NCBI GenBank assembly: GCA_030038035.1
Contig: JASHPP010000362.1
Coordinates: 1 to 11,568 of the forward strand
Origin: Trebonia sp.
Lineage (GTDB): Bacteria; Actinomycetota; Actinomycetes; Streptosporangiales; Streptosporangiaceae
DNA length: 11,568 nucleotides
Reading direction: 5' to 3'
Part shown: piece by piece, positions 1 to 6,974 of the stretch
Numbering within the stretch: position 1 is the first letter of the stretch
How the letters are laid out: each line of letters begins with the position of its first letter
The notes under the pieces: generated by a model
The model's input: only the letters and a program-made list of their open reading frames with translations
Told to the model about the DNA's origin: nothing
Database searches by the model: none
Program-made: the position numbers and the translations under genes

Positions 1-58
1 GGCACGGGGGCGGCGGCGGCCGGCACGCGGGCGGCGGCGGCGGCCGGTACGCCGGGCC
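1..58 (+). repeat. Imperfect tandem GC-rich repeat (21/24 nt units)
   Basis: Unit 1 (1-21) and unit 2 (22-45) both begin GGCACG, continue as GGC runs and end in GGCC. Unit 2 has one extra GGC triplet. A truncated third copy starts GGTACG at 46. The unit lengths are multiples of three, so the repeat stays in the frame that ends at 158 and encodes the His-Gly-rich-Arg units of that tail. Its left part is cut by the window edge, so the copy number is unknown. Confidence 0.6.
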
Positions 59-158
59 TGCCAACGATCGCCTGCCCGTGCAGGAAAGCCGCCCGCAGCA
101 GCGCTCCCTGGACCGGGACGAGCTCTCCTACCAGGGACAACGCTACGGAGGAAGCTAG
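3..158 (+). CDS. C-terminal tail of an unidentified Gly-rich protein (5' partial)
   Basis: An open frame enters from the left edge and ends at TAG (156-158), directly before the ATG of the next gene. The visible 51 residues begin with an imperfect tandem repeat, His-Gly-Gly5-like-Arg then His-Ala-Gly5-Arg then Tyr-Ala-Gly-Pro. A hydrophilic stretch rich in Gln, Arg, Asp and Ser follows, ending in Tyr-Gly-Gly-Ser. This looks like a disordered tail rather than a folded domain, so the body of the protein and its function cannot be read here. The stop-start abutment (TAGATG), and a Shine-Dalgarno for the next gene lying inside this frame, suggest co-transcription and coupled translation with the glutaredoxin-like gene. 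The frame is supported by the absence of stops and by the repeat keeping codon phase (units of 21 and 24 nt), but 51 codons in GC-rich DNA is modest evidence. Confidence 0.5.
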   Translation, partial: HGGGGGRHAGGGGGRYAGPANDRLPVQESRPQQRSLDRDELSYQGQRYGGS

Positions 159-419
159 ATGGCCACGCCGCGGATCACGCTGCTCAGCCGGCCCGGATGC
201 CATCTGTGCGACGACGCGCGCGCCGTCGTCGACCGGGTGGCCGCCGACCTCGGGGTGGCGTGGGAGGAACGCGACATCACCCGGTCCGCGGATGACATGC
301 GCGCCTACTGGGACAGGATCCCTGTCACGCTCGTGGACGGCGTGCAGCACGACTTCTGGCGAGTCTCGGAGGACCGCCTGCGCGCCGCGCTGACCGGCGA
401 TCGCGGCCGCGCGTCCTGA
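159..419 (+). CDS. Glutaredoxin-like (DUF836-type) thiol protein
   Basis: This 86-residue protein has the compact thioredoxin fold of the glutaredoxin/DUF836 family. After a first beta strand (residues 5-9) comes a CxxC motif, Cys14-His-Leu-Cys17 in the context RPGCHLCDD, then a helix. The Ile-Pro55-Val motif corresponds to the cis-proline next to the active site, and it is followed by the expected beta hairpin and a last helix (about residues 70-78). The length is normal for the family. The ATG is preceded by GGAGG at 147-151 with 7 nt spacing. It is likely a cytoplasmic thiol-disulfide protein whose partner is unknown. It lies upstream of the redox regulator rex but is separated from it by 553 bp, so it probably belongs to the transcription unit coming from the left. 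The family assignment is confident and the physiological substrate is not. Confidence 0.85.
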   Translation: MATPRITLLSRPGCHLCDDARAVVDRVAADLGVAWEERDITRSADDMRAYWDRIPVTLVDGVQHDFWRVSEDRLRAALTGDRGRAS

Positions 420-520
420 GCAGCCCCGGTCCGCCGGCCTTTGCGCGCGATTAGGGCAGGCGTGCGGCGATTGGTTCATGCCGCCGCCTTAAATGGCAGG
501 GATCGCGGTTTAGGACGCAA

Positions 521-558
521 TGACGCGCGGTCACGGTTGTCATTACCGCGCTGAGTCA
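521..558. other. Stem-loop in the gap downstream of the glutaredoxin-like gene
   Basis: GCGCGGT (525-531) pairs with ACCGCGC (545-551) around a 13-nt loop. The stem can be extended by TGAC (521-524) pairing with GTCA (555-558) across a 3-nt bulge. No T-run follows, so this is not a classical intrinsic terminator. It could be a T-less actinobacterial terminator for the upstream unit, about 100 bp past the stop, or a protein-binding inverted repeat. Confidence 0.35.
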
Positions 559-818
559 GGAGTCACGTCCGCTCACGAGCGCCATGAACAGTAGCCGGGC
601 GTGGACGATCTGTAATATCCCGGTGAATCTGATTACTATGTGGCCTCTGCGACAGCCGTTTCGTGCATAAAGAGTGCTCCTTTCCGGGCCGCCGTCCGGG
701 ATGTCCCCGACCGCACGCCGTGGGTGCGATCGGCGCGGTCGGCGCACGCCCGGCCGGCAGCGGCGAGGCGGTCGCACCGACGTCCCGGGAGTTCGGGGGA
801 GGCGGCCCGCCGCGCACT

Positions 819-836
819 TTGTGCGCCGATTCACAA
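819..836 (+). promoter_or_regulatory. Rex operator (ROP) upstream of rex
   Basis: TTGTGCGCCGATTCACAA matches the actinobacterial Rex operator pattern TTGTG-N8-CACAA. The right half (ATTCACAA) is close to the canonical half-site. The arms extend one base each way (TTTGTG 818-823 and CACAAA 832-837), giving 6-bp perfect outer arms around an 8-bp centre. It lies about 135 bp before the rex start and overlaps the candidate -35. Bound Rex would therefore block transcription of rex and the hem genes behind it. Rex autoregulation through such a site is established in Streptomyces; that it works the same way here is inferred from the match and its position. Confidence 0.85.
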
Positions 837-848
837 ACGACGTATGGT
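819..848 (+). promoter_or_regulatory. Candidate rex-hem operon promoter
   Basis: A -35-like TTGTGC (819-824), an 18-nt spacer and a -10-like TATGGT (843-848) fit a housekeeping sigma promoter. The -35 and spacer are overlaid by the Rex operator, the expected geometry for repression. Transcription would start near 855 and leave a leader of roughly 115-120 nt before the rex ATG. The hexamers are only moderate matches; the coincidence with the operator is the main support. Confidence 0.5.
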
Positions 849-861
849 AGGTACCGGCCGC

Positions 862-930
862 GGTCGGGCGCACGCGCTCGATGGTGGCCGGCAGACCCCC
901 CCACGCCACATCTCTAGCGGGCTCCCGACC
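862..930 (+). other. Long-range complementary arms in the rex leader
   Basis: GGTCGGG (862-868) is perfectly complementary to CCCGACC (924-930), so the presumed rex 5' leader could close into a stem with a 55-nt loop that contains a run of seven C (896-902). A 7-bp match at this spacing may be chance in GC-rich DNA. It does not match a riboswitch class I recognise. Confidence 0.2.
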
Positions 931-972
931 AGCGCGGTCCCGCCACGGCGTCGATCCGCCCGGGAGCGCCGC

Positions 973-1710
973 ATGCCCACTGCCGCCGAATTGCCAGGCT
1001 CCGCCGAAGAGCCGAGTAGCAAGGCTGGCGACCGCCCGTCCCCTGGCGGCATCCCGGAAGCCACCGTGGCCAGGCTGCCTGTCTACCTGCGTGCGCTCTA
1101 CACGCTGGCCGAGCGGGGCGTGGGGACGGTGGCCAGCGAGGAGCTCGCGGCGGCGGCCGGCGTGAACTCGGCCAAGCTGCGCAAGGACCTGTCGTACCTC
1201 GGCTCGTACGGGATCAGGGGCGTCGGCTACGACGTTGACTATCTCGTGTACCAGGTCTCCCGGGCGCTCGGGCTGACCCAGAACTGGCCCGTGGTCATCG
1301 TCGGCGCCGGTAACCTCGGCCGGGCGCTGGCGAACTACGGTGGCTTCGCCACCAGGGGATTCCGGATAGCAGCGGTGCTGGACACCGACCAGGCGATGGT
1401 CGGCCGCGAACTCGGCTCCGTGGTCGTCCGCCACGTCAGTGAGCTTGAGGCGGTCGTGGCCAGCCAGGCGATCGCGATCGGCGTCATCGCCGTGCCGGCC
1501 GGAGCGGCCCAGGCGGTATGCGATCGGCTGGTCGCTGCCAGAGTTACAAGCATTCTTAACTTTGCGCCGCTGGTATTGACTGTGCCGGCGGGCGTGGATG
1601 TGCGTAAGGTCGACCTATCGATTGAGCTGCAGATCCTCGCCTTCCACGCGCAGCGGCGGTCCGCCGAGCGGTTCGGGCAGTTCGCGGATCCCGCAGCAGC
1701 GGAAGCTTAG
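973..1710 (+). CDS. rex: Redox-sensing transcriptional repressor Rex
   Basis: This 245-residue repressor senses the NADH/NAD+ ratio; in actinobacteria NADH releases it from DNA. An N-terminal winged-helix domain (about residues 28-85) contains IPEATVARLPVYLRAL and the DNA-contacting VNSAKLRKDLSYLGSYG segment. A Rossmann domain follows, with GAGNLG at 111-116, an acidic residue at the end of the second strand (VLDTD, 135-139) and VIAVPAGAAQ. The C-terminal helix (SIELQILAFHAQRR) matches the domain-swapped helix of Rex dimers. The ATG at 973 was chosen because GGGAG (962-966) sits 6 nt upstream and the protein then starts close to the family's usual N terminus. An in-frame ATG at 640 would run the gene through its own operator. 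It is the first gene of the operon, 11 nt before hemA, and probably autoregulates through the site at 819-836. The variable segment at residues 1-27 is Pro/Ser/Ala-rich. Confidence 0.95.
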   Translation: MPTAAELPGSAEEPSSKAGDRPSPGGIPEATVARLPVYLRALYTLAERGVGTVASEELAAAAGVNSAKLRKDLSYLGSYGIRGVGYDVDYLVYQVSRALGLTQNWPVVIVGAGNLGRALANYGGFATRGFRIAAVLDTDQAMVGRELGSVVVRHVSELEAVVASQAIAIGVIAVPAGAAQAVCDRLVAARVTSILNFAPLVLTVPAGVDVRKVDLSIELQILAFHAQRRSAERFGQFADPAAAEA

Positions 1711-1721
1711 GCGGTGTAGCG

Positions 1722-3077
1722 GTGAGCGTCCTCGTAGTCGGCCTCAGCCACAAGAGCGCGCCGGTCGCGACCCTGGAACGCGCCGCGGTCAGCGGAGACA
1801 CGCTCGGCAAGCTGCTCAGGGACGTCGCCCACCTGCCGGACATCGGGGAGGCTTTCGTCATCTCCACCTGCAACAGGGTGGAGGTCTACGCCGAGGTGCT
1901 CCGGTTCCACGGCGCGGTCACCGGGGTGTGTGAGCTGCTGGCCCGCTACTCCGGCATCCAGCCAGGCGAACTGACCGGAAGCCTCTACGTGCACTACGAG
2001 GACCGCGCGGTCCAGCACCTGCTCGCCGTGGCCAGCGGGCTCGACTCGATGGTCGTGGGCGAGGATCAGATACTCGGCCAGGTGCGGACGGCGCTCAGGG
2101 TCGCGTCCGACAACGGGACGCTCGGCAGGTCGCTGCGCGACCTCGGCAGGCTGGCCCTGCGAACGGGGAAGCGGGCCCGCGCGGAAACAGGGATCGACCG
2201 GCTCGGCATCAGCCTGGTCAGGGTCGGGATCGAGTTCGCCGCGGCCGCGCTCGGCACGGCCGGGGCGAACGGCCGGCCGCTCGCCGGGCGCGACGTCCTG
2301 GTGGTCGGGGCGGGCGCGATGAGCGGGCTGGCGGTCGCGACGGCGGCACGCTCGGGCGCCGCGCGCATCGTCGTGGCCAACCGCACCCGCGCCCGGGCCG
2401 AGCGGCTCGCGGCGGGTGTGGGCGGCGAGGTGGCCGATCTCGCCTCACTTCAGGACGCCATCGCAGCCGCCGACCTGGTCATTTCCTGTACGGGGGCGTC
2501 GGGGCTGGTAGTCGCCGAGCCGGTGGTGCGCGCCGCGTTCGGGCTTCGCGGGGCACGCCCGCTCGTCCTGCTCGACCTCGCCATGCCGCACGACGTGGAC
2601 CGGGCGGCCGCCGCGCTGCCGGGCGTGAGCGTGATCGGCCTGGCTGAGCTGCGCGGCAGCGGCGGCGTGGCGGTCGGCACGGAAGAGGTGGCGGCGGTCC
2701 GCGCGATCGTGGAGGAGGAGTACGCCGCCTACGGGTCCGCGGTCCGCGCCGCGCGGGTGACCCCCACCGTGGTGGCGCTGCGCGCCAAGGCGGCGACCGT
2801 GGTCGACGCGGAGCTGGCGAGGCTCGCCGGGCGGCTCAGCGAAGACGGGCTGAGCGGCCGGGCGCTTGAAGAAATAGCCCAGACCGTGCAGCGAGTGGTA
2901 GACAAGCTGTTGCACGCACCGACGGTCCGGGTAAAGGAACTCGCGTCCTCGCCAGGCGGCGAAGAGTACGCCGCCGCGCTGCGCGTCCTCTTCGACCTCG
3001 ACCCGCGTGCCATCGAGGCGGTGACGCGTGCCGATGTCGAATCCCCGAACGTGGCCGATCAGGAGGGGTGTCAGTGA
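1722..3077 (+). CDS. hemA: Glutamyl-tRNA reductase
   Basis: This cytoplasmic enzyme reduces Glu-tRNA(Glu) with NADPH to glutamate-1-semialdehyde, the committed step of the C5 pathway. The 451 residues show the N-terminal catalytic domain with LVVGLSHKSAPV, the nucleophile Cys50 in STCNRVEVY, and conserved His99 just before ASGLDSMVVGEDQILGQV. Next comes the NADPH-binding Rossmann domain, with GAGAMSG at 196-202 and VVANRTRARAERLA. The C-terminal helical dimerisation region includes the ALEEIAQTVQRVVDKLLHAPTVRVKEL segment. The length is typical. The start is GTG at 1722; AGGCGG (1709-1714) is a weak ribosome site 7 nt upstream, and coupling to rex is likely. It ends in a 4-nt overlap with hemC. 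Its position directly behind rex puts the first step of heme synthesis under redox control. Confidence 0.96.
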   Translation: MSVLVVGLSHKSAPVATLERAAVSGDTLGKLLRDVAHLPDIGEAFVISTCNRVEVYAEVLRFHGAVTGVCELLARYSGIQPGELTGSLYVHYEDRAVQHLLAVASGLDSMVVGEDQILGQVRTALRVASDNGTLGRSLRDLGRLALRTGKRARAETGIDRLGISLVRVGIEFAAAALGTAGANGRPLAGRDVLVVGAGAMSGLAVATAARSGAARIVVANRTRARAERLAAGVGGEVADLASLQDAIAAADLVISCTGASGLVVAEPVVRAAFGLRGARPLVLLDLAMPHDVDRAAAALPGVSVIGLAELRGSGGVAVGTEEVAAVRAIVEEEYAAYGSAVRAARVTPTVVALRAKAATVVDAELARLAGRLSEDGLSGRALEEIAQTVQRVVDKLLHAPTVRVKELASSPGGEEYAAALRVLFDLDPRAIEAVTRADVESPNVADQEGCQ

Positions 3078-4030
3078 AGGCGGTAACGCTACGGCTGGGC
3101 AGCCGCCGGAGCCCGATGGCCCTGGCGCAGTCCGGCGAGGTGGCCCGGCTTGTCACTGAGCGCACCGGCCGCCCGGTGGAGATCGTGGGCGTGACCACGC
3201 TCGGCGACGTCAGCAGGGAGCACCTCACCCAGATCGGCGGCACCGGGGTTTTCGTCAGCGCATTGCGGGAAAGCCTGCTCCGCGGGGAGGTGGACTTCGC
3301 GGTGCACTCGCTCAAAGACCTGCCGACCGGGGCCGCGCCGGGTATCGCGCTTGCCGCCGTCCCGGCTCGCGACGACCCGCGCGACGCGCTGGTCGGGTGG
3401 CACGGGGCGAAGCTGGCCGACCTGTCGGCCGGGGCCCGGATCGGAACCGGGTCGCCGCGCCGCGCGGCGCAGCTCGCGCTGCTGCGCTCGGACGTCAGCT
3501 GCCTGCCCATCCGCGGCAACGCGAACACCAGGCTGGCGGCGGTTCGCGACGGAGAATTCGACGCGGTGGTGCTCGCCTACGCGGGGCTTGCCAGGATCGG
3601 ATGCGCGGATCTGGTCAGCGAGGTCTTCGAGCCCGACGACATCGTGCCCGCGCCGGCCCAGGGCGCGCTGGCCGTGGAGTGCCGCGCGGCGGACACCGAA
3701 CTGGCGGCGCTGCTCGCGACGGTAGAACACGCCGCGAGCAGGGCCGCGGTGACGGCCGAGCGCAGCCTGCTTGCCGCGCTCGAGGCGGGGTGCAGCGCGC
3801 CGGTCGGCGCGTACGCGGCCGGAACGGACCGGCTGCACCTGCAGGGCGTGGTGCTGGGCGGGACTGCGGTGGTTCGCGAACAGGGGGAAGCGGACGCGGG
3901 GGACGCGGCGCGCCTCGGGCGCGAGCTGGCGGCGCGGATGCTGGCGCTCGGCGCCGCGGGCCTGATAGGCGCGAAGACCGACGGGGATCCGGCTGGTCCG
4001 CGCCACCGGGAAGGAGGAGCGCATGACTGA
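3074..4030 (+). CDS. hemC: Hydroxymethylbilane synthase (porphobilinogen deaminase)
   Basis: The enzyme polymerises four porphobilinogens into hydroxymethylbilane on a covalent dipyrromethane cofactor. Visible motifs are LRLGSRRSPMALAQ at the N terminus, catalytic Asp82 in HSLKDLPT, GTGSPRRAAQL (about 124-134), IRGNANTRLAAVRDGEFDAVVLAYAGLARIG, and APAQGALAVECR. The cofactor-bearing cysteine is Cys240 in LEAGCSAPVGAYA. The length of 318 residues is usual. The frame offers GTG at 3068 and at 3074. I chose 3074 because AGGAGG (3061-3066) then has 7 nt spacing, whereas a start at 3068 would leave only 1 nt. The chosen GTG overlaps the hemA stop (GTGA), the classic coupled arrangement. At its end it overlaps the next gene by 8 nt. 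Confidence 0.96.
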   Translation: MKAVTLRLGSRRSPMALAQSGEVARLVTERTGRPVEIVGVTTLGDVSREHLTQIGGTGVFVSALRESLLRGEVDFAVHSLKDLPTGAAPGIALAAVPARDDPRDALVGWHGAKLADLSAGARIGTGSPRRAAQLALLRSDVSCLPIRGNANTRLAAVRDGEFDAVVLAYAGLARIGCADLVSEVFEPDDIVPAPAQGALAVECRAADTELAALLATVEHAASRAAVTAERSLLAALEAGCSAPVGAYAAGTDRLHLQGVVLGGTAVVREQGEADAGDAARLGRELAARMLALGAAGLIGAKTDGDPAGPRHREGGAHD

Positions 4031-5588
4031 CATGGACGGCTGGGTCGCGTTCGCCGGCGTCGGCCCTGGAGACGAAGCCCTGCTTACCATGCGCGCGATC
4101 CGGCTGCTCGGCGCCGCGGACCTCGTCGTGGCAGAGCCCGAGGTAGCGGACCGGCTCCGCCACCTGATCAGGCCGGACGCCCAGGTCGCCGAGCCCGCTG
4201 ACGTGGCGGGAACGGCGCGCACGCTGCTGCAGGCGGCCAAGGCCGGCGGTCTCGCCGTCCGGCTGTACCCCGGCGACCCGCTGCTGAGCGGCGCGGTCGG
4301 CGAGGTCCAGGCGTGCGCGAACGCGAAGGCGCGGTTCGAGATCGTCCCAGGCGTTCCCGCCGCCACCGCCGTGCCTGGCTACGCCGGCATCCCGCTGACC
4401 AGCGAAGGCGGCGGCGAGCTGCGGGTCATCTACGCCGCCGAGGCCAGCCAGGTCAGCTACGGCCCCGGCACGCTCGTGGTGATCGGGGCGGAAACGGCCC
4501 CGCAGGACCTGGGGAAGATGCTCATCGCGGCGGGCTGGCCGGACGTGACGCCATTCGCGATCACCTGGGACGGCACGACCACCGACCAGCAGACGGTCGC
4601 CACCACCCTCGGCCGGATCGGGCCCGACCTCAAGGCGGCCGGGGTGACCGTGGCGACGACACGGGGCGGCGCCGTGGCGGTCGTGGGCGCCGCGGCGGCC
4701 GCGGCGGGCCGGTTCTCCTGGTATGAGACCAAGCCGCTGTTCGGCTGGCGGGTCCTGGTGCCGCGGACCAGGGAGCAGGCCTCGGCGGTCTCCGACCGGC
4801 TGCGCGAGTACGGCGGGGTGCCCGAGGAGGTGCCCACGATCGCGGTCGAGCCGCCGCGCACCCCGCAGCAGATGGAACGCGCCGTCAAGGGCCTGGTCAC
4901 CGGCAGGTACCAGTGGGTGGCGTTCACCTCGACCAACGCGGTCAGGGCGGTACGCGAGAAGCTCGAAGAGTACGGCCTCGACGCGCGGGCCTTCGCCGGC
5001 GTGAAGGTGGCGGCGGTCGGCGAGCAGACGTCGGCCGCGCTGCGTGACTTCGGCATCCGGCCAGACCTGACCCCGGAGGGCCAGCAGTCGGCCGAGGGCC
5101 TGGCCGACGCGTGGCCGCCGTTCGACGACCTGCTCGACCCGATCAACCGGGTGCTGCTGCCGCGCGCGGACATCGCGACGGAGACGCTCCTGGCCAGGCT
5201 GACCGACCTGGGCTGGGAGGCGGAAGACGTGACCGCTTACCGCACGGTGCGCGCGGCGCCGCCGCCGGCGCCGATCAGGGAGGCGATCAAGGGCGGCGGG
5301 TTCGACGCGGTGCTGTTCACCTCGTCGTCCACCGTCAGGAACCTGGTCGGCATCGCCGGCAAGCCGCACGCCGTGACGGTCATCGGCGTGATCGGCCCGC
5401 AGACGGCCAAGACCGCCGCCGAGTTCGGGCTGCGGGTGGACGTCACCGCGCCCAGGCCGTCGGTCACCGCGCTCGTCGACGCGCTCGCCGAATTCGGCGC
5501 GGCGCAGCGGGACGCGGCCGCCGTGGCCGGCGAGCCGCTGCGCCGCCCGAGCGAGCGCCGCCGCGGCGCCCGCCGCAGGCTGCGGTGA
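4023..5588 (+). CDS. hemD: CobA-like methyltransferase / uroporphyrinogen-III synthase fusion
   Basis: This 521-residue two-domain protein is of the type common in actinobacteria. Residues about 7-222 have the SUMT/CobA methyltransferase fold: GVGPGD (12-17), PGDPLLSG (83-90, where typical enzymes have GGDP), [19 protein letters not shown]. Residues about 242-495 are the HemD domain, starting at [13 protein letters not shown]. It shows FTSTNAV (301-307), [40 protein letters not shown] and [15 protein letters not shown] basic tail (506-521) closes the protein. The HemD half should cyclise hydroxymethylbilane to uroporphyrinogen III. The methyltransferase half would make precorrin-2 in a canonical enzyme, but several hallmark residues are missing, so activity is doubtful. 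The start is ATG 4023 with AAGGAGG (4011-4017) 5 nt upstream, inside the end of hemC. Seven nt separate it from hemB. Confidence 0.93.
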   Translation: MTDMDGWVAFAGVGPGDEALLTMRAIRLLGAADLVVAEPEVADRLRHLIRPDAQVAEPADVAGTARTLLQAAKAGGLAVRLYPGDPLLSGAVGEVQACANAKARFEIVPGVPAATAVPGYAGIPLTSEGGGELRVIYAAEASQVSYGPGTLVVIGAETAPQDLGKMLIAAGWPDVTPFAITWDGTTTDQQTVATTLGRIGPDLKAAGVTVATTRGGAVAVVGAAAAAAGRFSWYETKPLFGWRVLVPRTREQASAVSDRLREYGGVPEEVPTIAVEPPRTPQQMERAVKGLVTGRYQWVAFTSTNAVRAVREKLEEYGLDARAFAGVKVAAVGEQTSAALRDFGIRPDLTPEGQQSAEGLADAWPPFDDLLDPINRVLLPRADIATETLLARLTDLGWEAEDVTAYRTVRAAPPPAPIREAIKGGGFDAVLFTSSSTVRNLVGIAGKPHAVTVIGVIGPQTAKTAAEFGLRVDVTAPRPSVTALVDALAEFGAAQRDAAAVAGEPLRRPSERRRGARRRLR

Positions 5589-5595
5589 GCTCGCC

Positions 5596-6579
<984 letters not shown>

Positions 6580-6586
6580 GGCCCGA

Positions 6587-6614
6587 GCCGCCACCGCCCG
6601 GTTGCGGTGCCGGC
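6587..6614 (+). terminator. GC-rich stem-loop after hemB, candidate terminator
   Basis: CACCGC (6592-6597) and GCGGTG (6604-6609) form a stem around the loop CCGGTT. Beyond one C/C mismatch the stem continues with GCCG (6587-6590) pairing to CGGC (6611-6614), giving 10 paired bases in 11 positions. It starts 8 nt after the hemB stop. No T-run follows, so it is either a T-less terminator of the rex-hem operon or a 3'-end stabilising structure. Confidence 0.5.
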
Positions 6615-6665
6615 GATCTCAGATAGTGGGACGGTGTCGGCCACTTAGGACCCGAGCGGCATGTT

Positions 6666-6692
6666 TTTTGTCCGGATTATGCGGTTTTGTCC
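6666..6692. repeat. Direct repeat of TTTTGTCC, 19-nt period
   Basis: TTTTGTCC occurs at 6666-6673 and again at 6685-6692, each followed within a few bases by GCGG or CGG. A shorter TTGTCC lies at 6712-6717 and runs into the palindrome. The patch is markedly T-rich for this genome. It could be a tandem operator or a promoter-associated element; the binding factor is unknown. Confidence 0.35.
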
Positions 6693-6713
6693 CTGCGGCT
6701 TGGGTCCCATGTT

Positions 6714-6729
6714 GTCCGGGCGCCCGGAC
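6714..6729. repeat. Perfect 16-bp palindrome
   Basis: GTCCGGGCGCCCGGAC is identical to its own reverse complement. The GC-rich sequence after it contains shorter palindromes, GCCCGGGC (6730-6737) and two GCCGGC copies. It may be an operator for a symmetric dimer, part of a hairpin, or compositional coincidence in very GC-rich DNA. Confidence 0.5.
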
Positions 6730-6850
6730 GCCCGGGCCCGCCGGCCCGCCGGCGCCCCCTGCCCGGCCTGGCGCGCGTACGGCCGCCAGCTGGCGCTGTG
6801 CTTGGCCCGGCCCGCGTTGTCGCAGCTCCCGCGGATCAGCGCGGGTTCGT

Positions 6851-6879
6851 TCGGAATGATCCGCTGGGCGGAGTACGAT
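6851..6879 (+). promoter_or_regulatory. Weak candidate promoter for the Prim-Pol-hemL unit
   Basis: TACGAT (6874-6879) fits the actinobacterial -10 pattern TANNNT. With a 17-nt spacer the -35 position reads TCGGAA (6851-6856), which is poor. The -10 lies inside a small inverted repeat, GCGGA (6868-6872) and TCCGC (6881-6885). A start near 6886 would leave an untranslated leader of about 90 nt. The support is mainly positional. Confidence 0.3.
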
Positions 6880-6974
6880 TTCCGCTATCCCACCGACCGG
6901 CATGCCGCGGGTGCTTCGCATACCCGGACCGACGGGGTGGGAGGCAGCGGTGGACTACTAGGAGTCAGGGCCTG

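Larger units (their letters stand above)
420..972. other. Non-coding gap between the glutaredoxin-like gene and rex
   Basis: This gap of 553 bp has no convincing gene. Its first part (about 430-660) is visibly less GC-rich than the flanking genes, as intergenic actinobacterial DNA often is. It carries a stem-loop (521-558), a Rex operator with an overlapping promoter (about 819-848) and the presumed rex 5' leader (about 855-972). The rex frame stays open back to 640, but that stretch is composition-driven and spans the operator. The opposite-strand frames here give Arg/Pro-rich translations without recognisable motifs. No tRNA or other RNA gene was seen. Confidence 0.6.
6580..6974. other. Non-coding gap between hemB and the Prim-Pol-like gene
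   Basis: The gap is about 395 bp and I see no gene in it. It contains the hemB-proximal hairpin, a T-rich patch with direct TTTTGTCC repeats (6666-6692), a perfect 16-bp palindrome followed by a run of short GC palindromes (6714 to about 6757), and a possible promoter near 6874. The downstream frame remains open back to 6687, but that part translates to Pro/Arg/Ala-rich sequence without motifs and has no ribosome site. Confidence 0.55.

Noticed and set aside
640..972. N-terminal extension of Rex back to an ATG at 640
   Set aside because: It would add 111 Arg/Ala/Pro-rich residues absent from the family and place the operator and promoter inside the gene. ATG 973 has a good ribosome site.
881..1165. 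Possible upstream or leader ORF in the rex leader, out of frame with rex
   Set aside because: It runs well into rex, has no ribosome site and no attenuation-like features. It is best explained as a frame shadow.
556..1434. A 292-codon minus-strand frame over the rex promoter and rex
   Set aside because: It overlaps the Rex operator and rex itself, has low-complexity Arg-rich sequence, and no ribosome site or domain was seen.
6687..6974. N-terminal extension of the Prim-Pol-like protein
   Set aside because: The added sequence is Pro/Arg/Ala-rich with no motif, spans palindromes and a possible promoter, and lacks a ribosome site. The start at 6975 has nearby SD-like sequence.
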